From Pseudomonas sp. TTU2014-080ASC (GTDB taxonomy: Bacteria; Pseudomonadota; Gammaproteobacteria; Pseudomonadales; Pseudomonadaceae): a DNA stretch of 64,000 nt. This document shows, in pieces, positions 33,473-42,528 of the stretch. The notes below the pieces were generated by a model. That model saw nothing but the letters and a program-made list of their open reading frames with translations. It was not told the DNA's origin and did not search any database. The stretch's first letter is position 1. Every line of letters begins with the position of its first letter. Where the stretch lies: NCBI RefSeq assembly GCF_001446935.1, contig NZ_LKKK01000016.1, positions 111,353 through 175,352 of the forward strand, read 5' to 3'. The position numbers were made by a program, and so were the translations under genes.

Positions 33473-35170
33473 ATGCGCAACTTCTCTGTGCGTCTTAAGC
33501 TGTATTTTTTATTGGTGTGTTTCATCTTGAGCCTCACGCTTGTCGGTACCGTGGGCTGGTTGGGGCTGCTCAAAACCCAAAGGGGAATGAGCAACATCAG
33601 TGAATCACTCACCGTCGTAGACGCGCTGTCGAAGCTGCAAAATGCCCGACTCAGCTCAATTGCAGCCATGCAGGAGGGTGCCAGCTGGCGCTCAGAGTAC
33701 TTTGACAACTTTCCTGATAAGTCAGATGCGATAGCTGAAGCTCAGGGGCTGTTCAGCGATATTTTGCAGCGTCATACCCAGAGCCTCGAACTTGCCGAGC
33801 AGGCTTACTCACAGTACGACGGCATCAGCAAATCTGCGGAAGCCGAAGCCTTGTGGCTGACGTTTCAAGAGTTATGGAAGGACTTCCAAAACTCAAATCT
33901 GACCCAGACGGAAATGTGCCAGAAACTTGCAACAGCCAATAACTGGTACGACGTTCAGAATGATTCCCTCGCATTCGTCGCCCATACTCCAGCCTGGGTC
34001 GCGTCCATTCAGGCCAGTTCATCGGCATTAGAGCAATTAATTCAGCTCAGCGTCGCGGATGCAGAACAGGTCAGAACCAATGCTGAAAAAGAAACCAACG
34101 CGACACTGACCATGATCATTACAACACTGGTGATCGCGGTTCTTCTTCTCGGCGCAATATCCATCCTAATTGTTCGTGGTGTTGTCTCGCCGTTAGTGCA
34201 CCTGCGCTCGCACATGGAGAAGGTCGGCGCAGACAACGACTTCACACTCAGGGTAAGTGATAAAGGCAAAGATGAAGTGGCCAGCACTGCGCACTCATTC
34301 AACCTACTGATTGAGCGGGTTCAACATGCCCTGCAAGAGGTGATTCAGGGCGCTGCCAATATAGGCCAGGCGGCCAACCAAACCAGCGCAATGGCGCAGC
34401 AAGTGGCCGGTGGTGCTGAGCAGCAAAATATGGCGGCTACCGATATCGCCAGCGCCGTTGAGCAAATGAGTGCTTCAGTCAGCCAGATCAACAGCAGCGC
34501 TCAAGAGGCACTGGCGCGCGCAGAAGAAACAGCTAATGCGGCCCACCAAGGGGTCTCCAGCATTGAACTGAGCGGTATTGAAAGCAACAAGGCGATCCAG
34601 CAAGTTAATCACACCAGCCAGTCGATTCAGGCGCTTGGCCGGGAGTCTGAACGCATCTCAAGCATCATCAGTGTGATTACCGGCATCGCTGAGCAAATCA
34701 ATTTATTAGCCCTTAATGCCGCCATTGAAGCCGCACGCGCAGGCAACCATGGCAGAGGATTCGCAGTTGTTGCAGATGAAGTGCGCTCACTGGCGCTACG
34801 CACCAGCACATCGGCTGCCGAAGTGCGGGAGATGGTCAACGCCATCCAACACTCCACACGCAACGCTATTGATGACATGAAACTGGTCGTAACCAGTACT
34901 GAGCAGAGCCGCAGCCTGATTGAAACGGCCTCAGAACGCATGGCTGAAATTCTGCAATGTGCGGGAGCAGTAGCTGAGTCCATCAACAGTGTGTCCCAGG
35001 CCATGCTGGAACAGCACAAGAGCACAGAACTGATTTCCCAACGCGTTGAGCATGTCGCACAAATGAGTCAGGAAAACTGCAGCATCAGCGAGAGTGCAGC
35101 AGCCGTTTCCTCAGAGTTGGACAACGCTGCAAGCAACTTGCATCAGGCCATCCACCGCTTCAAGGTGTAA
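33473..35170 (+). CDS. methyl-accepting chemotaxis protein
   Basis: A 565-residue chemoreceptor. Membrane segment 1 is at about residues 8-32, a periplasmic helical sensor domain at 33-205, membrane segment 2 at about 208-232, then HAMP and the cytoplasmic signalling domain with the conserved hairpin tip (GIAEQINLLALNAAIEAARAG). The ligand is unknown. Its position between the steroid ring operon and the LuxR regulator suggests chemotaxis to steroids or their breakdown products, which is inference. It converges with the regulator gene. Confidence 0.9.
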   Translation: MRNFSVRLKLYFLLVCFILSLTLVGTVGWLGLLKTQRGMSNISESLTVVDALSKLQNARLSSIAAMQEGASWRSEYFDNFPDKSDAIAEAQGLFSDILQRHTQSLELAEQAYSQYDGISKSAEAEALWLTFQELWKDFQNSNLTQTEMCQKLATANNWYDVQNDSLAFVAHTPAWVASIQASSSALEQLIQLSVADAEQVRTNAEKETNATLTMIITTLVIAVLLLGAISILIVRGVVSPLVHLRSHMEKVGADNDFTLRVSDKGKDEVASTAHSFNLLIERVQHALQEVIQGAANIGQAANQTSAMAQQVAGGAEQQNMAATDIASAVEQMSASVSQINSSAQEALARAEETANAAHQGVSSIELSGIESNKAIQQVNHTSQSIQALGRESERISSIISVITGIAEQINLLALNAAIEAARAGNHGRGFAVVADEVRSLALRTSTSAAEVREMVNAIQHSTRNAIDDMKLVVTSTEQSRSLIETASERMAEILQCAGAVAESINSVSQAMLEQHKSTELISQRVEHVAQMSQENCSISESAAAVSSELDNAASNLHQAIHRFKV

Positions 35171-35216
35171 GCGCGGGCTCACCTCTACCCACCGCTTTTC
35201 AGCCCCTCAGCCAAAC

Positions 35217-35248
35217 AAAAAAAACCGTGCAGACAATACCCTGCACGG
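35217..35248 (-). terminator. rho-independent terminator of the LuxR-type gene
   Basis: On the minus strand CCGTGCAG / CTGCACGG pair around an 8-base loop and are followed by eight T residues, 20 bases after the regulator's stop. Confidence 0.88.
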
Positions 35249-35268
35249 CTGAGGAAGCACTGAATCGG

Positions 35269-36504
35269 TCAGTTAGTGCTTGGTATCGACAGGCCAATCA
35301 CACCATTGAGAACAAGCCGTACCAACTCTGCCTGCCGCGTAACACCGGCCTTGGCAAAAACAGCCCGCAAGTGGGTGCGAGCCGTGTTGCGTCGAATCCC
35401 CAAAACCTCTGCCGCCTCATCCAGAGACAAGCCATTAGCAAGCTCCATGGCCAAGTTGGCTTCCGACGGTGTGAATTCGAAGACCCTGCGCATCACCTCA
35501 CGCGGTGCTTTGGTTTGCGCCTCAGGGTCACAGATAAAGATGATCCAGGCCGGACGCCCCTTACCCTCAGACTCTTCACGCAACGGGATGCTGCGCACAA
35601 CCAGCCCCAGCTTTCGCTTACCCGAAGGGCGGGATACCGACATAACCTGCGGTTGCAGGCTGCCCGAGTCCAGAAGCTCTTTAAACAGATGACGCTCATT
35701 GCGGTAATGGGTGTCCAGGCTTTTATCTGACCAGCGCAGGCCGTCGGACTCATCCAGCAGGGTGCGCGCCACTTCGTTGCAGCGCAGGACTTGCTGGTTC
35801 TCATCCAACACAACGGTGCCGATATGCAGACGATTAAGCGCCCCTTCATACATCTCGTTCTGGGTGTCTTGCAGCTCTAAGCGATTGGCTAGCCTCAGCG
35901 CTTGGCGGAAGTGAGGCAAGAGATCCCTGAGGCGCTGTTTTTCTTCCTCGCTAAACGGCTGTTCGTAGGCCATTCGGTACAAGCGCAAGCGGCAGATGGT
36001 TCCATTGTCCGAGGCGAGATTTACGCCCAGAGCATGACGGGAGCCGTAAGGACCGAAGATGTTGAGGTAGAAGTCAGAATTCAGCCACTGTTCTTGCCCT
36101 AAGTGCTCATCAACGGTGATGACCTGATCAAGGGGCAAATCCAGAAACGGATCCTGTTTCCACAATTCCTCTCGGTAGATTCGTTCTACCGGCGGGTTAC
36201 TTGGGTGGCAGACCAGATAGCCCAAGTCATTGCTGGTGGAGGGTCTGATTACAATCACCGCCGTGGTGGAGCCCATGTAAACAGACAAGTGTTTAGCGGC
36301 GTCACTCCAAGGGTGGTCCGTACCCAATCCCTTGTAGATCTCATGGACCATACGGTTTTGATCCACAGTCCCAACATCGCTGTGCAAGCTCTTGGTCAGA
36401 TCTCGCAATTTGGGTAGCTGTTCTGGATCTTTGAAGAGGGGAAACATTGACGCGACCGTGCTCTCAGGCCGACCCACAGCTCTAATACTTCTAGCAGCTC
36501 GCAT
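35269..36504 (-). CDS. LuxR-type regulator, TeiR-like
   Basis: A 411-residue regulator with a C-terminal LuxR helix-turn-helix (FEFTPSEANLAMELANGLS, then RRNTARTHLRAVFAKAG, about residues 345-395). A sensory domain precedes it, with PAS-like text (LDENQQVLRCNEVARTLLD) in the middle. Length and layout resemble TeiR of Comamonas testosteroni, a positive regulator of steroid catabolism (from memory). It lies inside the steroid cluster downstream of the OYE gene. An AANAANAA run precedes its ribosome site. Likely activator of this cluster; the ligand is unknown. Confidence 0.75.
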   Translation of the reverse strand: MRAARSIRAVGRPESTVASMFPLFKDPEQLPKLRDLTKSLHSDVGTVDQNRMVHEIYKGLGTDHPWSDAAKHLSVYMGSTTAVIVIRPSTSNDLGYLVCHPSNPPVERIYREELWKQDPFLDLPLDQVITVDEHLGQEQWLNSDFYLNIFGPYGSRHALGVNLASDNGTICRLRLYRMAYEQPFSEEEKQRLRDLLPHFRQALRLANRLELQDTQNEMYEGALNRLHIGTVVLDENQQVLRCNEVARTLLDESDGLRWSDKSLDTHYRNERHLFKELLDSGSLQPQVMSVSRPSGKRKLGLVVRSIPLREESEGKGRPAWIIFICDPEAQTKAPREVMRRVFEFTPSEANLAMELANGLSLDEAAEVLGIRRNTARTHLRAVFAKAGVTRQAELVRLVLNGVIGLSIPSTN

Positions 36505-36515
36505 TGCTTGAACCT

Positions 36516-36532
36516 CTTTTATTTTTATTCTT
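36516..36532 (-). promoter_or_regulatory. candidate Hfq/Crc site ahead of the LuxR-type regulator
   Basis: The coding strand reads AAGAATAAAAATAAAAG just upstream of AGAGG. It contains overlapping full matches to AANAANAA (AAGAATAA, AATAAAAA). Control of the regulator's translation would place the whole cluster under catabolite repression. Confidence 0.6.
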
Positions 36533-36566
36533 AGCTATCCTTTTTTACTTGTCGGGAACCGATTGG

Positions 36567-37796
36567 TCAATCTCCGGCAAAGGCTTTAACAAGGGCAGAA
36601 TCATTGGGTGGATTAAACACACAGCGCACGCCATTCGGGTCATAAATTCCCATCACACAACGGTTGCAGCTGTTACACGCCGACTGACTGATTTGACCGC
36701 TTTGGAGTTTGTTGACGAACTGCGGGTCATGGATCAATGCACGCGCTAAAGCAACAACTTCTATACCCTCTTTCAGAACTTGCTGCGCTGCCGAAAGTGA
36801 CTTAACACCCCCTACAAGTGCCAAAGGCATCGTTACTTTTTGACGGATCTGGCGGGCAGTCTCCAGGAAGTACAGCTCCCGGAACGATAAATCCTTGGGT
36901 TGCTGCAGCCCCAGCGCCCATGGGCCAATCCGTGCAAGGCCTTTGGCATGAGCCTTCATGTCGCCAATCGGCATCGGGCTACCAAACAGCGCCCAGGGGC
37001 TGTGCATGTTGTGCCCACCGCTCAAGGTCAACATGTCGGCACCTTCAGCCTCAAGCAGTGCAGCTGTTACCGCAGCTTGTTGCACGTCGATGCCGCCCTT
37101 GGCTGCATCGGTCTGGTTAATCTTGCAGGTCACCGCCAAATGCTGACCAACGGCGTCTTTTACCTGACGTAGAACCTGAGCCGGGAAGCGAGTACGCGCC
37201 TCGACACTGCCGCCATATTGGTCCTTACGTTTGTTGCTCAGCGGTGAGAGGAACTGGTTAAGCAGGTAACCATGGCCCATATGAATCTCGACCGCATCAA
37301 ACCCAGCCTCCTGAGCCAGCAGTGCGGCCTGCGCAAACTCACCGGCAACACGCTGCATGTCCCGCTCTTGCATTGCGGTTTGCCAGAGGATGCCCTGCAA
37401 AAAGCCAAAGGCGTTGAACCCGGAGCTGGCTGAAAGCGGGTAACCCTGCTCAGTCCGCAGCATGGTGAAGGAGCCACCATGAGTGATCTGTAAACAGGCC
37501 GCGGCGCCTTCGGCATGCACCGCATCCGTCAACACGCGCAGATGCCGGACCACATCCTTATTCATGTAGAACTGATGGGTAAATGTCCGCCCCTCAGCAG
37601 AAACTGCGCCGTAGGCAACGGTGGTCATAGCAACCCCGCCGGCAGCGATTTCCCGGTGATGTTTAACCAGTGCTTTGGTCGGCAGCCCAGCCCCGGTCAG
37701 CCCCTCATTAGCCCCCGCTTTAATAAAGCGGTTCTTCAGAGTCAGCGGGCCAATTTTCAGTGGAGAGAACGGAGATGCAGCAGTGGCTTCAGTCAT
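36567..37796 (-). CDS. old yellow enzyme-family NADH:flavin oxidoreductase
   Basis: A 409-residue FMN-dependent TIM-barrel enzyme. It starts SPFSPLKIGPLTLKNRF, has HMGHGYLLNQFLSPLSNKR as the active-site region, and ends with CNSCNRCVMG, a Cys cluster at the family's [4Fe-4S] position but without the second domain of 2,4-dienoyl-CoA reductases. In this cluster it may reduce or isomerise a steroid enone or a late C/D-ring intermediate. The ATG at 37796 (AAGGAGAACGTC ahead) is preferred over the upstream start. It follows the SDR by 10 bases. Confidence 0.8.
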   Translation of the reverse strand: MTEATAASPFSPLKIGPLTLKNRFIKAGANEGLTGAGLPTKALVKHHREIAAGGVAMTTVAYGAVSAEGRTFTHQFYMNKDVVRHLRVLTDAVHAEGAAACLQITHGGSFTMLRTEQGYPLSASSGFNAFGFLQGILWQTAMQERDMQRVAGEFAQAALLAQEAGFDAVEIHMGHGYLLNQFLSPLSNKRKDQYGGSVEARTRFPAQVLRQVKDAVGQHLAVTCKINQTDAAKGGIDVQQAAVTAALLEAEGADMLTLSGGHNMHSPWALFGSPMPIGDMKAHAKGLARIGPWALGLQQPKDLSFRELYFLETARQIRQKVTMPLALVGGVKSLSAAQQVLKEGIEVVALARALIHDPQFVNKLQSGQISQSACNSCNRCVMGIYDPNGVRCVFNPPNDSALVKAFAGD

Positions 37797-37806
37797 GACG
37801 TTCTCC

Positions 37807-38583
37807 TTAACCGTGGGTGCCGCCATCAATGCGTACAACCTCACCATTGATGAAGCTGCCGTCATCAGAAGCCAACAGTGCGATCACTGCTGCAACCTCC
37901 TCCGGCTTGCCTAACTGGCGATCTGGACGCGACAGATGCATGTACAGTTTGAAGTCAGCCCCTTTCGGGAAGCTCTGCGCCTGCGCCGCAACCATCGGCG
38001 TAGCAATACCGCCCGGTGCAATGGCATTCACCCGTACACCACGGTTCAGGTACTCACGCGACAGCGCCTGAGTCAGCGCTGCGATTCCGCCTTTACTGGC
38101 CGAATAGGCCGCCATGTATGCATGCCCGAAGAAAGCTGAGGTGGAGGCCGCGTTGACGATATTGCCCTTGCTCTCCAGCAAATAAGGCAGGGCTTCACGG
38201 CAGCACAGGAAAGTGCCTCCCAGGTTGATCTCAAGGATGCGCATGAACTCGGCAAAATCGGTTTCGGTGGTGTGCTCAGAGCTCAGTACACCAGCGAGGT
38301 TGACCAGGCCATCCAACTTGCCAACACGACCGACAAAGGCCTCAAGGGCCTGTTTAACAGCGCCTTCATCGGTTACCGACGACTGTACGTAATCAACATC
38401 GCCACCGTTTGCAGCAGTTAAGCGAGCCAGACGCTGGGTCTCTTGCAAACCTGGCAGGTCGAGGTCCAGCGCCAGCACATGGGCACCTTCTGCAACAAGA
38501 CGGATTACGGTTGCCCGGCCAATCCCAGAGCCGCCCCCGGTAACCATAATGTGTTTGTTGGCGAAACGAGTGGCGTTGGACAT
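37807..38583 (-). CDS. short-chain dehydrogenase, hydroxysteroid type
   Basis: A 258-residue classical SDR. The NAD-binding motif is TGGGSGIGRA (residues 15-24), NLAG follows at 95-98, and the catalytic residues are S147, Y160 and K164 (AAYSASKGG). The family includes 3- and 17-hydroxysteroid dehydrogenases, so oxidation of a steroid hydroxyl is the likely role; the position on the sterol is unknown. A good AAGGA site precedes the start. It is co-transcribed with the OYE gene downstream and the RND-type gene upstream. Confidence 0.82.
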   Translation of the reverse strand: MSNATRFANKHIMVTGGGSGIGRATVIRLVAEGAHVLALDLDLPGLQETQRLARLTAANGGDVDYVQSSVTDEGAVKQALEAFVGRVGKLDGLVNLAGVLSSEHTTETDFAEFMRILEINLGGTFLCCREALPYLLESKGNIVNAASTSAFFGHAYMAAYSASKGGIAALTQALSREYLNRGVRVNAIAPGGIATPMVAAQAQSFPKGADFKLYMHLSRPDRQLGKPEEVAAVIALLASDDGSFINGEVVRIDGGTHG

Positions 38584-38625
38584 TGCCGTAATCCTTCTTA
38601 TGTTTATTAGTCAGATTGGGTCGGT

Positions 38626-38649
38626 TTTGCCGGCCACTGGGCCGGCAAA
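38626..38649 (-). other. intercistronic hairpin between the RND-type gene and the SDR
   Basis: A perfect 10-bp stem (TTTGCCGGCC / GGCCGGCAAA) with a 4-base loop sits just after the permease stop. No T-tract follows on the minus strand, so it is probably a stability element. Confidence 0.6.
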
Positions 38650-38653
38650 TGGC

Positions 38654-41122
38654 TTATAAGCGTTGCAGTTCAGGCTCTAGTGCAGAGGAGGTCTGGACAG
38701 GGACCGGGCGGGTCTGTCCACGCAACAACAGGTGCGACAGTGCAGGGATCAGCACCAGGGCTCCGATCATGTTCCAGAGGAACATGAAGGTCAGCAGAAT
38801 GCCCATGTCAGCCTGGAACTTGATCGGCGAGAACACCCAGGTCAGTACACCGGCAGCAAGCGTCAGGCCCACCAGCGCCACCACCTTGCCGGTGAATCTC
38901 AATGCTCCGGAATAGGCCTCTTCTAAGGTTGCCCCCTTGCGTTGCAGGGTCAGCTGCACACTCAACAGATACAGGGCGTAATCGACACCGGCACCTACGC
39001 CAAGCGCGATCACAGGCAGGGTGGCGACCTTAACGCCAATGCCCATTTGCACCATGATCGCTTCGCACAGCAGTGAGGTAATCACCAGCGGAACCAGTGC
39101 AACAATCACGGCACGCCAGCTGCGGAACGCGATCAGACACAGAACCACAACCGAGGCGTACAGCAGCAGCAATACGGTCAGGGTGGCGGACTCCACCACC
39201 TGGTTGGTAGCCGCCTCAATACCGGCAGGCCCTGCAGCGAGCAGGAACTGGCGGTCTTCTGTGTTGTGCTTGCTGGCAAATGCTTCAACCGCCGTGACCA
39301 CACGCTGCAGGGTGTCCGCACGGTGATCCGCCAGGTAAGCCACCACAGGGCTGATTGAGCAGGTCAGGTTGGCCAGCTCAGGCGATTGCATAACAGCCAG
39401 CTGAGCGGTCTGTGCGGCCACTTCAGATACGCGGGGAATGCTCATCCATTTCGGATTAGCCTCGCCATAGCTGGAGTTGATGAAACGCACCGATGAGGAC
39501 AGGCTCACCACAGACTGCACGCCCGGCACATCCCGCAGCATCCGGCTCAAGCGGTCGATTTCAGTGAGCGTCTCGAAGGTTGAGCACTCGCCCGGCTTGG
39601 TTTTAACAATTACCGCGAACTGGTCAGTGGAACGGCCGAAGCTGCTGTTAAAGAACGCCAGATCCTGGTTATAACGGGACTCAGCTCTAAGCTCAGGCGC
39701 ACCGGCATCCAAGTCACCGATTTGCAGGTCGCGGCGGATATCGAAGGCGCAATAGCCCACGATCAGCGCGAGTATCACCAAGCCATGGCTGATACCAGGC
39801 TGGGTGCATTTGACCAGGGTGTCATTAACCAGCTTGAAGAATCCCCCATGCTCGGTGCGCTCTTGCTCGTTGCGCACACTGCGCAGCGCCGCACTCGGGC
39901 TGACGCCGATGTAAGACAGCATCACCGGCACCATAATCAGCTGAGTGAAGATCAGAACGAACACGCCAATACTGGTGGTGATGGCCAGATCACGGATCAC
40001 CGGGATATCAATCACCATGAGGATGGCAAAGCCGAAGACGTTGGCCAGCAATGCCGTCAAGCCCGCCACAAACAGACGCCTGAAGGTGTAGCGAGCGGCC
40101 ACATAGCGATCGGTACCGCGGCCGATATCCTGCATGATGCCATTCATCTTCTGCGCACCATGGGACATGCCGATGGCGAAGATCAGGAATGGAACCAAAA
40201 TGGAGTACGGATCAATGTCGTAGTCCAGCAACTGCATCAGGCCAAGCAGCCAGATAACACTGCTCAGCGACGCAACCACCAGCAACACAGAGCTACGCAG
40301 GCAGCGGGTATAGCCGTAAATGATCGAGGCCACGATCAAAGCAGCCACCGCAAAGAAGCCCATCACCAGGGTCAGGCCATCAATCAGGTCACCCACCAAT
40401 TTGGCAAAGCCGATGATGTGCACACGCACCTTGGGCTGACCGTCGCTACCGGCGACTTCGTACTTGCCACGGATATCCTTCTCAAGGAATTGGGCAAACT
40501 GGTTGTAGTCAAACGGCTCGCCGGTGAGCGGGTCTTTATCCATCAGAGGGACCACGATCACCGAAGAGCGCATATCCAGCGAAACCAGATCACCAATCAG
40601 ATTGCCGCGCAGCACATTGACCTGCAGCTCTTGCAGCGATGCCGCCGAACCATCATAGCTGTTGGGCATGACCGGACCGCCTTCCATGCCCACTTCGGTC
40701 ACTTCGTTCCAGCGTACTGCCGGCATCCACAGCGAGCGCATCCAGGCCCGGTCGACACCTGGCGCCAAGTTGATCTTGTCGTTGATCTCCTGCAGCACTT
40801 GCAGGTACTCAGGATCAAAGATGGTGCCGTTAGGGTTTTCAACCATGACCCGCACCGAGTTACCCAGCGCGGCCAGGTCTTGCTTGTTCTCCATGTAGTT
40901 ACGGATGAACTCGTGAGAACTCGGCATCATCCGTTCAAAACTGGCGTTAACCCGCAGACCGAGCGCCTGATAGCCAAGCACAAAGGTCAGGCAGGTGCAC
41001 AGCACCACGAAAAACAAACGGTTGTTGAAAATCAAACGCTCAACGGCGTTACCTGAGGTCAGGTTGAAATCTTTGCGATCGCCGATGACTGGCGTCGCAT
41101 TGTTATCTTGGTGCTTGGCCAT
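38654..41122 (-). CDS. RND/MMPL-family permease of the steroid cluster
   Basis: An 822-residue membrane protein with two sets of six membrane segments, each behind a large periplasmic loop, typical of the MMPL/sterol-sensing branch of the RND superfamily. Characteristic helices include LVPFLIFAIGMSHGAQKMNG and LPVIALGVGAGVDYALYLLS. Family members move lipids and other hydrophobic compounds. Together with YCF48-like, DUF1329 and DUF1302 genes it forms a set often found in clusters for hydrophobic substrates. Direction of transport is unknown. GAGGAATAACTAG precedes the ATG. Confidence 0.85.
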   Translation of the reverse strand: MAKHQDNNATPVIGDRKDFNLTSGNAVERLIFNNRLFFVVLCTCLTFVLGYQALGLRVNASFERMMPSSHEFIRNYMENKQDLAALGNSVRVMVENPNGTIFDPEYLQVLQEINDKINLAPGVDRAWMRSLWMPAVRWNEVTEVGMEGGPVMPNSYDGSAASLQELQVNVLRGNLIGDLVSLDMRSSVIVVPLMDKDPLTGEPFDYNQFAQFLEKDIRGKYEVAGSDGQPKVRVHIIGFAKLVGDLIDGLTLVMGFFAVAALIVASIIYGYTRCLRSSVLLVVASLSSVIWLLGLMQLLDYDIDPYSILVPFLIFAIGMSHGAQKMNGIMQDIGRGTDRYVAARYTFRRLFVAGLTALLANVFGFAILMVIDIPVIRDLAITTSIGVFVLIFTQLIMVPVMLSYIGVSPSAALRSVRNEQERTEHGGFFKLVNDTLVKCTQPGISHGLVILALIVGYCAFDIRRDLQIGDLDAGAPELRAESRYNQDLAFFNSSFGRSTDQFAVIVKTKPGECSTFETLTEIDRLSRMLRDVPGVQSVVSLSSSVRFINSSYGEANPKWMSIPRVSEVAAQTAQLAVMQSPELANLTCSISPVVAYLADHRADTLQRVVTAVEAFASKHNTEDRQFLLAAGPAGIEAATNQVVESATLTVLLLLYASVVVLCLIAFRSWRAVIVALVPLVITSLLCEAIMVQMGIGVKVATLPVIALGVGAGVDYALYLLSVQLTLQRKGATLEEAYSGALRFTGKVVALVGLTLAAGVLTWVFSPIKFQADMGILLTFMFLWNMIGALVLIPALSHLLLRGQTRPVPVQTSSALEPELQRL

Positions 41123-41178
41123 CTAGTTATTCCTCTAAATCAGGTCCGATGGGGCAAGAAAACGCACAAAAGCTGTGC

Positions 41179-42294
41179 CTATCGGGAACTCTGAGTAGTC
41201 ACGCCGTTAAGCCCCACTAATGCGAACTGGCTGTCCGTTATCCCCACCACACCTGTGAACAGGCTCGGCTTGGAGATGGGCAATGGGGTCAACTGGGTGC
41301 CCTGCGCATCGGTGGCAGCCACTTGGGCTGACTGACTGATCAGGACCATCGAGCCGTTGGGCAATGCAGCCCCCGCCACAACGCCGGTATTGAAGTGGTT
41401 CTTTACTGAAGCCCAGCTCAGGCCAGCATCGGTACTGCGGAACACATGGCCGCGCAGCCCGTAAGTCAGAATCACGCCCGCTTGGCCGGTCACCCCAAAC
41501 AGCGTGCCGTTGTAACCGGTTTGCTGAGCATTGAAGAACTTGCTGCTGTTATCCCTGATCCAGACGTGGCCACGCTCACCGGTGATCACCAGTTGCCCGG
41601 ACACCTCAGCGATAGCGGTTAGATGCAGCAGGTCGTCGTTAGCAATCTGAGTGTTGAGTGGCTGCCAGCTGCGGCCGCCATCTTGGCTGCCCATAAACAG
41701 CCCGAAAGGGCCAACGGCATAGCCAGTCTGACCTTCACGATCAAACCAGACGCCCATAAAGAATTGGCCGGGGCCGGGGCGCGTCATATCCAAAATGGCG
41801 CTCAGGTAGACCTCTGCACGGTCCTCTGCAAGCCCGGATGCGCCGCTGCGGTAGTAGTCAGTGATGACCTTTTCCAGATCGCGACCATCCAGTTGTTTAG
41901 TCCAGGTTTTGCCGCCGTCCTGGGTGTGCACAATCGAGGCGCCGTGGCCTACAGCCCAGCCCTGCTGATCATTTGAGAAGTGCACCGCATTGAAATCGAT
42001 ACTGACCGGCACGCTAGCCTGACTCCAGCTAGCCCCTTGATCAGAAGAGGTGACAATCAACCCATTCTCACCGACAGCGACCAGCTGCTTGCCCGTATTG
42101 GCAATCGCTCGTAAAGGCTTGGTTTCGACCGCCGTCATAGTGGCAGCAGGCAAATCCAGTGGATCAATAAAGGCTTCATCAGCATGAACAGGCCCGGACA
42201 CAGCCAAGGTTGCTGAAAGCATCAGGCCAGAAATCAAACGACGCCCAGGCGAGCTGATACGAGAACGGGCAGTGGCCTTCCACTTAGCACGCAT
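41179..42294 (-). CDS. YCF48-like beta-propeller protein (exported)
   Basis: A 371-residue protein with an N-terminal signal region (SGLMLSATLAVSGPVHA) and BNR/Asp-box repeats such as DQGASWSQ, DGGKTWTK, DGGRSWQP and DAGLSWAS, which form a YCF48-like beta-propeller in the periplasm. YCF48 itself assists photosystem II assembly; here the protein likely assembles or assists the RND permease next to it. The ATG at 42294 follows CGGAG. It is co-transcribed with the permease (56-base gap). Confidence 0.8.
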   Translation of the reverse strand: MRAKWKATARSRISSPGRRLISGLMLSATLAVSGPVHADEAFIDPLDLPAATMTAVETKPLRAIANTGKQLVAVGENGLIVTSSDQGASWSQASVPVSIDFNAVHFSNDQQGWAVGHGASIVHTQDGGKTWTKQLDGRDLEKVITDYYRSGASGLAEDRAEVYLSAILDMTRPGPGQFFMGVWFDREGQTGYAVGPFGLFMGSQDGGRSWQPLNTQIANDDLLHLTAIAEVSGQLVITGERGHVWIRDNSSKFFNAQQTGYNGTLFGVTGQAGVILTYGLRGHVFRSTDAGLSWASVKNHFNTGVVAGAALPNGSMVLISQSAQVAATDAQGTQLTPLPISKPSLFTGVVGITDSQFALVGLNGVTTQSSR

Positions 42295-42319
42295 AAATTT
42301 CTCCGCGAGATCAAGACTG

Positions 42320-42334
42320 CTTTTGTTTTTGTTC
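42320..42334 (-). promoter_or_regulatory. candidate Hfq/Crc site ahead of the YCF48-like gene
   Basis: The coding strand reads GAACAAAAACAAAAG, which includes AACAAAAA, a full AANAANAA match, 26-40 bases upstream of the ATG at 42294. Confidence 0.5.
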
Positions 42335-42420
42335 GCTTGCTTGCTTCGCTGGCCAGGTAACGCTCTATCTGGCCGCTGACTTGAGTTTCGGGAAATGGCG
42401 TTTTTTACGCATGCTGCAAG

Positions 42421-42431
42421 TGGATTAGAAA
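42421..42431 (-). promoter_or_regulatory. shared 11-mer, possible operator
   Basis: TGGATTAGAAA occurs here, about 127 bases ahead of the YCF48-like gene, and again at 33159-33169, about 70 bases ahead of hsaD, in the same orientation relative to each gene. It may be a common regulator site. Confidence 0.35.
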
Positions 42432-42473
42432 GCAGCAAATCTGTCTGAAGGGGATAATTTTCCGCTCAAATGC

Positions 42474-42500
42474 AAAGAGCCCGATCAAGGACCGGGCTCT
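42474..42500 (-). terminator. terminator after the DUF1329 gene
   Basis: An 8-bp stem (AGAGCCCG / CGGGCTCT) on the minus strand is followed by TTTGCATTT, 28 bases after the DUF1329 stop. It separates the DUF1302-DUF1329 pair from the YCF48-RND transcript. Confidence 0.65.
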
Positions 42501-42528
42501 CTGTTTAGCGGGTTTTCACGCATTCACA

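Noticed and set aside
39722..41056. 444-codon plus-strand frame
   Set aside because: Antisense to the RND/MMPL permease gene; rich in His and Gln with no domain. The minus-strand gene is clearly real.
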